This document shows, one piece after another, positions 8,275 through 15,695 of a DNA stretch of 42,763 nt. This DNA is from Chloroflexi bacterium GWB2_54_36 (GTDB lineage Bacteria; Chloroflexota; Anaerolineae; Anaerolineales; Anaerolineaceae). Under the pieces are notes generated by a model. It was not told the origin of the DNA, did no database searches, and saw only the letters and a list, made by a program, of their open reading frames with translations. Position 1 is the stretch's first letter. Every line of letters starts with the position of its first letter. A program made the position numbers and the translations under genes. The stretch is from NCBI GenBank assembly GCA_001796355.1, contig MGMG01000005.1:1-42763 (forward strand), in the 5' to 3' direction.

Positions 8275-8342
8275 GGGTCATGTTGTAGCGCAAATTTGCA
8301 ATTTGCGTGGCAATCTAAAAGATTGCCCTACAAAAATGCAGG
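8275..8342. repeat. Cloverleaf-like repeat, copy B
   Basis: It contains a perfect hairpin CGCAAAT-TTGCA-ATTTGCG and a perfect hairpin GGCAATCT-AAA-AGATTGCC. Both are enclosed by the complementary pair TTGTAG and CTACAA, giving a potential three-way junction. It differs from copy A by a few substitutions and one shorter A-run. Confidence 0.7.
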
Positions 8343-8371
8343 CGAGCTACGAAGGGCCCAGCCCTTGCTTT

Positions 8372-10039
8372 CTATGTCCGCGCAAACAGGACGGCAAAAA
8401 ACGCAACCAGGGCACCACCACCCAAACCAACCGCCAGCACGATCTCTCCCGCCAGGTAAAGCTGAACCCCGCCAAATAAAAGCGCTGCAAAAAACAGCCC
8501 GGCAGTTAACCGATTAACCGACCGCGTCACACGCTGCACTTGCCTGCTCAAGTCGCTGCTGCGCACCTCCAGCCGTCCCTGTTCGAGCCGTGTCAGCACG
8601 GCTTCCGTCCGCCGGGGTAGCGACGCCAGCGAGCGCAGGATGTCAACCGCCTCGGTCGTCCAGATCTTCCACTGAGAGCCGCCCTCTGCCTTCACTAATT
8701 TTTCCGCCCAGGGAATGACGCTCTGCCAGAGGTTAAAATTGGCATCCAACCCGGTGCACATGCCGTTGAGTATCGATAGCGCGCGCCCAAGCAGGATCAT
8801 ATTCTCGGGCAATTGAAACGGATTGTTGTAGAGCAGCCCGCGGAATTCTTCAAGAAACTCGACCGCTTCAGTCTGGCGCAATTCCATCAATTCAGGCGCA
8901 GTTTTTCCCCAAAACCGTTCAAATGCACGTTCATTGGCCTGGCGCAACAGCTCGGTATCGGCACCCGGCAGCAGCACCCCCATCAGCTGGTAGGCTTTGA
9001 TCACCCGTGCGCCATCGCGTTCCACCACCGCTATGACCAGTTCGCGCAACCCACTAACCACGTTGGGCGTAATCTTCCCCGCCATTCCAAAATCGACGAA
9101 TACCAGCGAAAAACCGGTTCGGCCGTCCTCTTGCACTGCACCCGGAGAAACAAAAAGATTGCCCGGATGCGGGTCCGCGTGGAACCAGTGGTCCTCAAAG
9201 ACCTGTTTGAGGTAAATGTCAAAAAGGCGCTGCGCCACTTGAGTTCGATCGACGCCAGCGGCGCTGATGGCGTCATAATCGGTAATTTTGATCGCCCGGA
9301 CGTCCTCGAGCGTCAACACCCGGCGAGTGGTGTGGCTCCAGTGCACCTCGGGAACAATCACATCCGGTACGTCGAGGAAATTCTCCTTGAAGGTTTGCGC
9401 GTTTTTGCCTTCATTGAGATAGTCGATTTCCGCATAGAGCGTGCTACTGAACTCACGAACCAACGCCGGGACATCCACCCGTTTGCGAATGGGTTTATAC
9501 CATTCCACCCAGCGGCTGACCACACGCAGCGCCGCCAGATCGGTTTCGACCACTTTTTCGATATTCGGTCGCTGCACCTTGACCACCACCGGTCGGCTCT
9601 CCGCCATCTCATCCCCCGCAGCGGGCCTGCGCAACCGGGCAGCATGCACCTGTCCAATGGATGCAGCAGCGATTGGTTCCGCTATAAATTCCTCGAACAG
9701 AGCCTCCAAAGGCGCGCCAAACTCCAACTCTACCACCTGCCGAATGTCCTCAAAACGTTCGGGCTTGACTTCATCCTGCAGTCCGGCCAGTTCTTCTGTA
9801 ATCACCGGCGGCAACACGTCCAGTCGGGCGGAAAGCCACTGCCCAACCTTGATCAAAACCCCGCCCATGTTCACAGCCAGATTGTGGAACCGGATCGCGG
9901 TCTGACGTAAGCGCCGGTTGCGTGTCTGGTGAACCAGCCGCTTTAAACCAATGCGCGGCAGGAATATCTCCCACCACAGCAGCCCGAGCAGAACGCTGGC
10001 GAAGAAAACCAGAATTTTACGATAGCGTTGTCTGAGCAC
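8372..10039 (-). CDS. ABC1/UbiB-family atypical kinase, membrane protein
   Basis: The 555-residue protein belongs to the ABC1/ADCK/UbiB family, ATPases that support quinone and lipid metabolism. Visible motifs are the KxGQ-type LIKVGQWLSAR (about 63-73), the Ala-rich loop IAAASIGQVHAARL, the lysine segment VVVKVQRP, the catalytic-loop HADPHPGN, and VDFGMAG in place of DFG. A hydrophobic segment sits near the N-terminus (ILVFFASVLLGLLWWEIF) and two sit at the C-terminus, so it is membrane-anchored. It starts with GTG at 10039. No Shine-Dalgarno is visible, and TATAAT ends only nine bases upstream, which suggests leaderless translation. Its exact substrate is unknown; a role with the neighbouring respiratory ndh would fit quinone metabolism but is inference. 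Confidence 0.88.
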   Translation of the reverse strand: MLRQRYRKILVFFASVLLGLLWWEIFLPRIGLKRLVHQTRNRRLRQTAIRFHNLAVNMGGVLIKVGQWLSARLDVLPPVITEELAGLQDEVKPERFEDIRQVVELEFGAPLEALFEEFIAEPIAAASIGQVHAARLRRPAAGDEMAESRPVVVKVQRPNIEKVVETDLAALRVVSRWVEWYKPIRKRVDVPALVREFSSTLYAEIDYLNEGKNAQTFKENFLDVPDVIVPEVHWSHTTRRVLTLEDVRAIKITDYDAISAAGVDRTQVAQRLFDIYLKQVFEDHWFHADPHPGNLFVSPGAVQEDGRTGFSLVFVDFGMAGKITPNVVSGLRELVIAVVERDGARVIKAYQLMGVLLPGADTELLRQANERAFERFWGKTAPELMELRQTEAVEFLEEFRGLLYNNPFQLPENMILLGRALSILNGMCTGLDANFNLWQSVIPWAEKLVKAEGGSQWKIWTTEAVDILRSLASLPRRTEAVLTRLEQGRLEVRSSDLSRQVQRVTRSVNRLTAGLFFAALLFGGVQLYLAGEIVLAVGLGGGALVAFFAVLFART

Positions 10040-10575
10040 GTTAAATGGATTATAAGCGCTTTTGCCTGACAGGGGCGCCCAAAAGGACGCCCCTTTGATC
10101 GAGGAGAAGAGTGACGCTAAAATTCAAAAACCGTCTGAAATGTAAATTGACCGCGAAGAGCCCCTTAGGGAATGGGCTTGCCCATTCCGCCCCGCTTGGC
10201 TTCGACAAGCTCAGCCAGCGGGATTCCGCGCCCTGAGCTTGTCGAAGGGCAATCGAAGGGCTCGGCTTCGGCAGACTCACTCACTGAGTGCCCCACCCGA
10301 AAGGTGCTCTGTGAGTGTGGGCAGCCAACCGACTTTGAGGGGCTCAGCAACCGGGTCTCAGTGCCCTGAGCCTGTCAAAGGGCAGCCAACAGGCTTTGCT
10401 GTACTCAGAATGATCGTTCACGTCGGCATTCAACATTAAAACGCCAAGGTTTTGTAGGGAACGACGCCCCCGTCGTTCCTGCAGGTTCAAGGGCGCATAT
10501 CATGTGCCCAACGGTTTAAGCAGTGGCCTGGCAGGTACCTGCCAGGCAAGACCGCACGAGGAAACTCATTGCATT
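10040..10575. repeat. Intergenic palindrome cluster between ATPase and ABC1 kinase
   Basis: This stretch of more than 500 bases holds no supportable gene, only inverted repeats. They are AGGGGCG/CGCCCCT (10071-10094), AATGGG-CTTG-CCCATT (10171-10186), and CTTCGACAAGCTCAG with its exact inverse (10200-10214 and 10233-10247, 18-base spacer). Also present are GGAACGACG-CCCC-CGTCGTTCC (10458-10479) and a gapless 22-bp perfect palindrome (10526-10547, half-site GCCTGGCAGGT). The last two lie just after the ATPase stop on the minus strand, but neither is followed by a T-run. Confidence 0.75.
10049..10054 (-). promoter_or_regulatory. -10 element of the ABC1 kinase gene
   Basis: A perfect TATAAT on the minus strand ends nine bases before the GTG start, so transcription would begin about three bases upstream of the codon. 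No clear -35 is present. Confidence 0.45.
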
Positions 10576-12501
10576 TTACTTTTTCAGGAGCCGCATGCCG
10601 TTGGCAATGACGACTAACACCGACAATTGGTGTACCAACATCCCGCCAGCCATGTGAACGCTGCCGAGCAGTACGCCCGTCAGCAGCCCGCTAACCGTCA
10701 GCAGCGCAATGATTACGTTCTGCCGGATGTTTTGCAGGGTAGCTTTGGAAAGGTGAATGGCTTCCGGCACCCTGAGCAGGTCGTCGGCCATCAACGCAAT
10801 GTCAGCCGTTTCGATTGCCAACCCGGCGCCCGCTGCGCCCATGGCGATGCCGATGTTCGAGGCCGCCAGCGCGGGCGTATCATTAATGCCGTCTCCAATC
10901 ATTGCCACGATGTGGCCTTGCGATTGCAATTGCCGGATGGCGTCCAATTTTTCCTCGGGCAGCAGGCCAGCGCGCACATCGCTTATGCCAGCCCGCAGCG
11001 CAACCGCATTGGCTGTCGCCGGGTCGTCGCCGGTAAGCATCACGATAGTCTTGATCCCGTCGGCTTGCAGGCGGCGCACCATTTCAGGCGCATCTTCACG
11101 CATTGGGTCTGAGATGGCGATGATGCCCCATATCTGCTGATCGCGAGCTACCAGGACCGCCGTTTTCCCATCGCTGCGCAGTTGATCCAACTGAGCGACG
11201 AGTTCTGCGTCCATGGGGATGGAGAGTTCAGCCAGCCATTTGGGTGCGCCCACCCATACCTCCCGGCCTTGATAGCGAGCCCGGATGCCCTTGCCTGCCA
11301 GCGCTTCGAACTCATCCGGCATGGGCAGCGAACCCAGTTTGAGGGCTTCCTGATAGATGGCGCGCGCCAGCGGATGTTCCGAACCCGACTCCGCCATGCC
11401 GATCCACCAGAGCAGTTCGGCCTGATCGGCATCCCACCTCAAAGAACTGGCTGAATCCAGCCCTGTGGCTGCTCCCGCCGTAACCGGCGACGGTTGCAAC
11501 ACGACAATCTCGGTCAGGCGCGGCTTGCCGTAGGTCAAGGTGCCGGTCTTGTCCAACGCCACCGCTGAAATCTTCCCGGCATTTTCCAGAAATTCACCGC
11601 CCTTGATCAAGATACCGCGACGAGCCGCGCTGCCGATGCCGGCGATGATCGATACCGGCGTAGAAATGACCAGCGCGCCCGGGCAGCCGATGACCAACAA
11701 TGTCAACGCCAGCTCGATGTCACGGCTGATGATGTACGCTCCGATACTGAGGAGAATGATCGCGGGAGTGTACCATTGCGAAAAGCGTTCGATGAAGCGC
11801 TGGGTAGGCGCTTTTTGGTCCTGCGCTTCTTCCACGCGGGCGATAATGCGCGCCAGGGTGGTGTCGGCGCCCACACCGGTTGCCCGCACCTGAAGCATGC
11901 CATCCAGGTTGACAGTCCCGGCAAAAACGCGATCGCCCAGAGTTTTCTCTTCCGGCATTGGTTCTCCGGTAATCGAGCTCTCGTCCACGGCCGAAGCGCC
12001 GATCAGCACTTCACCATCCACCGGCACCCGCACCCCTGGTTTGAGCAGCACGGTCTCGCCGATCTGTACCTCATGCGGCGCAACCTCGACCTGGGCGCCG
12101 TTTCGCAGCACCAGCGCAGTCACCGGCGCCAGATCGATTAATTCACCCAACACCTGGCGGGTCTTGCTCAGCGTCCGGGCTTCCAGATATGCGCCAAACA
12201 CGAACAGGAAGGTGACCGCTGCAGCTTCCCACACTTCGCCGATTGCCAGCGCACCGACCGTGGCAATGGTCACCAATAGTTCAATGCTGATGTGCCGGTG
12301 GCGCAGGCTGTTCCAGGCGCGAACGGCGATATCGGCGCCGGCTATAACTGCCGCGATGGTCATCAAGATATTGTGCAGCGGCAGCGACTGAAAGAGATAC
12401 CGGGCTGCCAATCCAGCCAGAATCAGCCCGCCGGAAAGGATGGTTTCGACTTCAGCGCGGATGCGTGGGTCATGCAGCTTGGTATGAATATTTTCGATCA
12501 T
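10576..12501 (-). CDS. P1B-type heavy-metal ATPase with CPG motif
   Basis: The 641-residue protein is a metal-transporting P-type ATPase of the inner membrane. It has an actuator loop with TGEP (178-181), the phosphorylation site DKTGT (D317), the P1B-specific SEHPLAR, and TGDDPATA and GDGINDTPAL in the hinge region. The ion-site motif in the sixth membrane segment is GCPGALVIS (C273), not the usual CPC, so metal choice cannot be deduced from the CPC rule. There is no metal-binding domain in the N-terminus; a separate small protein of that type is encoded 21 bases upstream. A good ribosome site (GGGAGG) supports the ATG at 12501. Export of Cd, Zn, Pb, Cu or Fe are all possible. Confidence 0.93.
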   Translation of the reverse strand: MIENIHTKLHDPRIRAEVETILSGGLILAGLAARYLFQSLPLHNILMTIAAVIAGADIAVRAWNSLRHRHISIELLVTIATVGALAIGEVWEAAAVTFLFVFGAYLEARTLSKTRQVLGELIDLAPVTALVLRNGAQVEVAPHEVQIGETVLLKPGVRVPVDGEVLIGASAVDESSITGEPMPEEKTLGDRVFAGTVNLDGMLQVRATGVGADTTLARIIARVEEAQDQKAPTQRFIERFSQWYTPAIILLSIGAYIISRDIELALTLLVIGCPGALVISTPVSIIAGIGSAARRGILIKGGEFLENAGKISAVALDKTGTLTYGKPRLTEIVVLQPSPVTAGAATGLDSASSLRWDADQAELLWWIGMAESGSEHPLARAIYQEALKLGSLPMPDEFEALAGKGIRARYQGREVWVGAPKWLAELSIPMDAELVAQLDQLRSDGKTAVLVARDQQIWGIIAISDPMREDAPEMVRRLQADGIKTIVMLTGDDPATANAVALRAGISDVRAGLLPEEKLDAIRQLQSQGHIVAMIGDGINDTPALAASNIGIAMGAAGAGLAIETADIALMADDLLRVPEAIHLSKATLQNIRQNVIIALLTVSGLLTGVLLGSVHMAGGMLVHQLSVLVVIANGMRLLKK

Positions 12502-12522
12502 GGCACCTCCCGGGCAATACGA

Positions 12523-12738
12523 TTAAACCGCGGAAACGCGGGCTTTGTAACCGGCCGCCTGGACGGTTTCGACCAGTTTAGCGGAAGGGGCAATCGCCGG
12601 GTCATGCTGCACTTCGATCCGCCCGGTGTTGAAGAAGACTTTGGCGTCTTCCACACCCGGAACGTCTTTGAGCGCTTTTTCAATTTTAGCGACGCACGAT
12701 GGGCAGGTAAGTTCTTGACTGCGTAACAGGGTTTTCAT
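12523..12738 (-). CDS. Small heavy-metal-associated (HMA) protein
   Basis: The 71-residue protein is one ferredoxin-like HMA domain with the metal site TCPSC (Cys12, Cys15), an intact CxxC. It ends with AAGYKARVSAV, typical of CopZ-like chaperones. The second ATG at 12738 is chosen because GGAGG lies six bases before it; the first ATG, four codons upstream, would bury that site. It is the first gene of a two-gene unit with the P1B ATPase and probably delivers metal to it, or replaces its missing N-terminal domain. It is preceded by an FNR-type palindrome at 12799-12810. Confidence 0.9.
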   Translation of the reverse strand: MKTLLRSQELTCPSCVAKIEKALKDVPGVEDAKVFFNTGRIEVQHDPAIAPSAKLVETVQAAGYKARVSAV

Positions 12739-12798
12739 TGTTTCCTCCATATAAGATTGATTTATATAGAGGATAACGTTCTTACCCGGTTCAATCCA

Positions 12799-12810
12799 TG
12801 ATCTGGATCA
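12799..12810. promoter_or_regulatory. FNR-type operator upstream of HMA-ATPase genes
   Basis: TGATCTGGATCA has both half-sites of the FNR/CRP pattern TGAT-N4-ATCA. Its centre is about 66 bases before the HMA ATG. A TATCCT -10-like hexamer at 12775-12770 would place the site near -41.5, the classical activator position. The adjacent Crp/Fnr protein has the matching recognition residues ExxSR. Confidence 0.5.
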
Positions 12811-12848
12811 GTTAACTGCTGCTTTCAATATCCGTTTAGGGATTGGGT

Positions 12849-13601
12849 TTACGCTTCCATCTCGGCGGTCTGACGCAAGGCCTCGGGGTCGGTCAGGGCA
12901 ATCCACTGCCGGCCGGTCGCGATCCAGCCGTCACGTTGGAACTGGCTGATGACCCGGCTGGCAGTTTCAGGGGTGGTTGCGGTCAACTCCGCCAATTCAT
13001 CGCGTGAAAGCGGGGTCTGAATGAGCAGCCCGACTTCGTGCGGCTCACCCAGTTTGGCTGCCAGAGTGAGTAAAGTCGCTGCAATTCGCTGCTCCGCGGT
13101 CTGGGCAGACAGTTGGTGAATGGTGTCATGGGCGGCTTCCAACCGGGCGGTGACCAGGTCTAGCACCTGCATGCCAACTGTTGGATACTGGTTCAAAATA
13201 GCGCGAAACCCTTCGCGACTGATCGTCAAAGCGCAAACCGAAGTGAGCGCCTGGGCAGTTTCCAAATAACTGCTTTCGCTGGATGTGGAAAGCCCGCCAA
13301 AAAATTCCCCCGGAATAAGCAGGTCCAGCATCACATCCTTACCGGCGGCCGTGTGACGCAGCAGCTTGACTCGCCCCTCGGCGATGATGAACAGCGAGTC
13401 GGCCGGATCGCCGGCAAAGGTTAGATAATCGCCCGGTTCAAATCCTTTTTCATGGAACTGACGGTTGATTTCTTCGATCTGGGCATGCTCCAGGCTGGCA
13501 AAAAAAGGCACCCCGTGCAAAATGTGCAGCCGCAAATCGGTGCTGCATAAATTCGGTTCAGTACGGATAATTTCAACCGGGGTTTTTCGCCGTTTTATCA
13601 C
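12849..13601 (-). CDS. Crp/Fnr-family transcriptional regulator
   Basis: The 250-residue regulator has an N-terminal cyclic-nucleotide-type beta-roll (GDYLTFAGDPADSLFIIAEGRVKLL, about 57-81), a dimer helix near 142-167, and a C-terminal winged helix with PLSRDELAELTATTPETASRVISQFQ. The recognition helix has E212, S215 and R216, the ExxSR set that in FNR reads TGA half-sites. It lacks the N-terminal Cys cluster of an iron-sulfur FNR, so it probably senses something else (heme, redox or a ligand). The start is GTG at 13601 with ribosome site GGAGG. It is encoded just upstream of, and in the same direction as, the HMA and ATPase genes, so control of them is a reasonable inference. Confidence 0.92.
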   Translation of the reverse strand: MIKRRKTPVEIIRTEPNLCSTDLRLHILHGVPFFASLEHAQIEEINRQFHEKGFEPGDYLTFAGDPADSLFIIAEGRVKLLRHTAAGKDVMLDLLIPGEFFGGLSTSSESSYLETAQALTSVCALTISREGFRAILNQYPTVGMQVLDLVTARLEAAHDTIHQLSAQTAEQRIAATLLTLAAKLGEPHEVGLLIQTPLSRDELAELTATTPETASRVISQFQRDGWIATGRQWIALTDPEALRQTAEMEA

Positions 13602-13744
13602 GCAAGCCTCCAGGTCAATTGAAAGGTCTTTAAAGAATTGTACCTTGAATCAAACCAGACTGAATTGCGGTTCGACAAACTCAGGCTCGGATGCAAAAGC
13701 GAAAATCCGTCCACTATTATGGGTTCGCCAGCCCGGAGCGCCGC

Positions 13745-13750
13745 TATAAT
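13745..13750 (+). promoter_or_regulatory. -10 element of DUF1294 gene
   Basis: TATAAT on the plus strand lies 19 bases upstream of the ATG, with CGGAG as ribosome site in between. No -35 match is obvious. Confidence 0.4.
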
Positions 13751-13768
13751 TACCGCGGAGACTGAACC

Positions 13769-14038
13769 ATGCCCCTTTTTTATGCCGTTCTCACCTTTGT
13801 GACTTTTCTCGTCTGGGGATTCGATAAATACCGGGCAAAAATGAACCAGTGGCGCGTCCCAGAGCGGGCGCTTTTTACCCTGGCGTATGGTGGCGGGGCA
13901 TTTGGCGCTCTGGCCGGGATGTATTTGTTTCATCACAAGACGCGCAAAACGTATTTTTGGATTTTAATCGTCCTGGCGTGCGTGATTCACGCCGGGATTA
14001 TCATTTGGCTAATAAGGTATCAAGGGGTGGTTAATTAG
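13769..14038 (+). CDS. DUF1294 small membrane protein
   Basis: The 89-residue protein has the DUF1294 pattern: a first membrane segment FYAVLTFVTFLVWGFDKYRAK, then RVPERALFTLAYGGGAFGALAGMYLFHHKTRK, then a last hydrophobic segment FWILIVLACVIHAGIIIWLI. The DKYRA and HKTRK blocks are the conserved marks of the family. Its function is unknown. It stands alone on the plus strand, divergent from the Crp/Fnr gene. The 155 bases after it (14039-14193) hold no gene or clear terminator. Confidence 0.88.
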   Translation: MPLFYAVLTFVTFLVWGFDKYRAKMNQWRVPERALFTLAYGGGAFGALAGMYLFHHKTRKTYFWILIVLACVIHAGIIIWLIRYQGVVN

Positions 14039-14193
14039 CCAATAGATTTACCCCAAAAAATGATTTTCTTGACGTTCTTCGTAATCTTTGTGCCCTTCAC
14101 GTATTAATGTTGAATAATAATCGCCGTTACGTGAGGGCATGGACACCGCCCCGACAGGGCTGCACCGGACGGGTCGAGACCTATCCTTACCGG

Positions 14194-15693
14194 CTAATCG
14201 TTCGCCACCAGCGGCTCAAGGTGGCGGATGAAGTGTTTGAGCAGCGCCCGGTCATAATCCTCCGGGTGCGTTGTCAGCATGTCCTTGAGTTCTCCGCCAA
14301 AATCAGCCAGCGCCGACCCAAAAGTGACATGCAGCGCCTGGCGTACATCAAAATCGTCCAATAAGCCGGGCAGCGCGTGATCCGTCAGAGTTTGCGGGTC
14401 TGGCAAGCGGCCTTGGTTCGCCGAAACGTGATAGGTTAACCGGTCGGTTGCATAGCGCTGACGGGCAAGTTCCAACGCCTGCCGGAATAACTCCGGTTCC
14501 AGCGCGGCTGCCACGCGCAGCGCCTCCAGGTAGCTGGTGCCAGCCGTTTTAACGTGCACCGAACGCCCGGCATGCCGTACCAGCAAGGGGTAAATACTAA
14601 ACTTGTCCGAACCTGAGTGCAGGCTCAGGCGGTAACCGCCAAAATGACGCATAATTGCCGCGTGGCGCGCCAGCTCGGGTTCCAATGCCGCCAGGTCGCC
14701 AATGTAATCAACGCCCTTCTCGAAGCGGCCAGGGAAACGCGGCGCCAAACTGTTGAACTTTACGCCCAGGCGCTTGAGTTCGCTGGCAATGTAAAAGTGT
14801 TCCAACAAAGAGGTGGGTGTTTCCGTTTCATCGACCGAGACTTCGAAATCGAAGCCTTCCGGTTTAAGCGCCTGCAGAGCGCGATACATTTTTGCAATAT
14901 GAATCACCGCCTGCCCGTATTTGGCAAATGCTCGCAGCGCCCCTTGCTGCACTGAAGTCTGGTCACAAGGCCAGCCGGCCGAAGCGCAGAAAGCCAGGTA
15001 GTGCTCAACCAGTTCATCCTGGCTGATAGACTTCTCCCCTATTTTCTCCCAGGGTTGAGCGGAAATCTTCGCGATCAAAATTTGAAGTTCGTCCGTATCC
15101 GCAGTGGAATCCACATGCTCACCAGGATCGACGGTGAAGAAGGTGTAACCCGCCTGAACAAAGGCCGGCAGGTCGCTGACCTGTTTGAGATGATCGGCAT
15201 CCCCGCCCCAGGGTTGCTGCCAACCCTCCTGGAACACTCCCCACAAGGCATCGTCCATCACCTGCTGCGGGGTGCGCCCGGTGCGCGCGTTTTCGCGTAC
15301 CGACTGCTGGGCAAAAATGGGGTAAATCTCACCAGCAGGGGATACGGCCCGCAGCGCCTGAATGTGCCCGGGCGTAGCCAACCCCAGCCGGTCGCCAAAG
15401 CCAAAGGACGGCACCGCTTCCCCGCCTTTTCCGGTATTCATCGGCGCCGGTATTAACCAGGAGAAAATCTTCCGTAAAATAGCAGCATTTTCAGGGTTCG
15501 GAGCAAAGAATTGATCACCGTCCTGGGAGAAAAGCGGCTGTGCAAACGGAAGCCGGGCAGCATCCGCTGAACCGCGTACCCCCAACACCCGCTCGCCCGA
15601 TTCCTCATCGCGCGCTAAAAACACAGTGAGTTCGTTGGCCGCCAGACGGCCAGTGCGGATGGAATTGGGATAAATCTTCAGGTTGTGTGCCAT
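14194..15693 (-). CDS. uxaE: Tagaturonate/fructuronate epimerase
   Basis: The 499-residue protein resembles UxaE, the enzyme that interconverts D-tagaturonate and D-fructuronate and so joins galacturonate breakdown to the glucuronate branch. It was characterised from Thermotoga. Recognisable stretches are GFGDRLGLATPGHIQAL, VDPGEHVD, FEVSVDETETPTSLLEHFYIA, NSLAPRFPGRFEKGVDYIGD and LSLHSGSDKFSIYP. The last includes His and Asp residues plausible for metal binding. The start ATG at 15693 is two bases from the uxaC stop. It is the last gene of the long catabolic unit. Pairing with uxaC is strong support: UxaC isomerises both glucuronate and galacturonate, and UxaE makes a separate tagaturonate reductase unnecessary. 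Confidence 0.87.
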   Translation of the reverse strand: MAHNLKIYPNSIRTGRLAANELTVFLARDEESGERVLGVRGSADAARLPFAQPLFSQDGDQFFAPNPENAAILRKIFSWLIPAPMNTGKGGEAVPSFGFGDRLGLATPGHIQALRAVSPAGEIYPIFAQQSVRENARTGRTPQQVMDDALWGVFQEGWQQPWGGDADHLKQVSDLPAFVQAGYTFFTVDPGEHVDSTADTDELQILIAKISAQPWEKIGEKSISQDELVEHYLAFCASAGWPCDQTSVQQGALRAFAKYGQAVIHIAKMYRALQALKPEGFDFEVSVDETETPTSLLEHFYIASELKRLGVKFNSLAPRFPGRFEKGVDYIGDLAALEPELARHAAIMRHFGGYRLSLHSGSDKFSIYPLLVRHAGRSVHVKTAGTSYLEALRVAAALEPELFRQALELARQRYATDRLTYHVSANQGRLPDPQTLTDHALPGLLDDFDVRQALHVTFGSALADFGGELKDMLTTHPEDYDRALLKHFIRHLEPLVAND

Positions 15694-15695
15694 GA

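Larger units (their letters stand above)
7950..8371. repeat. Intergenic repeat cluster between ndh and the ABC1 kinase
   Basis: This gene-free stretch is built from short repeated modules. CTTCGACAAGCTCAG occurs at 8061-8075 and 8201-8215, with related fragments near 8047 and 8265. A second module, TGCCCTGCCCACAGG, is followed by a GTGAATGAGCC- or GCGAGTGAGCC-type tail near 7960 and 8236. A third, of about 70 bases, occurs twice and is listed separately. Short open frames here are low-complexity translations of the repeats and are not genes. Confidence 0.75.

Noticed and set aside
8061-8342. CRISPR array
   Set aside because: The repeats are few, palindromic, of different kinds and irregularly spaced, with no cas genes. 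They are dispersed intergenic repeats.
8813-9910. 365-codon plus-strand open frame
   Set aside because: It is the antisense shadow of the ABC1 kinase gene, with no ribosome site and no family resemblance.
10526-10547. Intrinsic terminator of the ATPase gene
   Set aside because: The palindrome is perfect but has no loop and no T-run on either strand, so it is recorded as a repeat.
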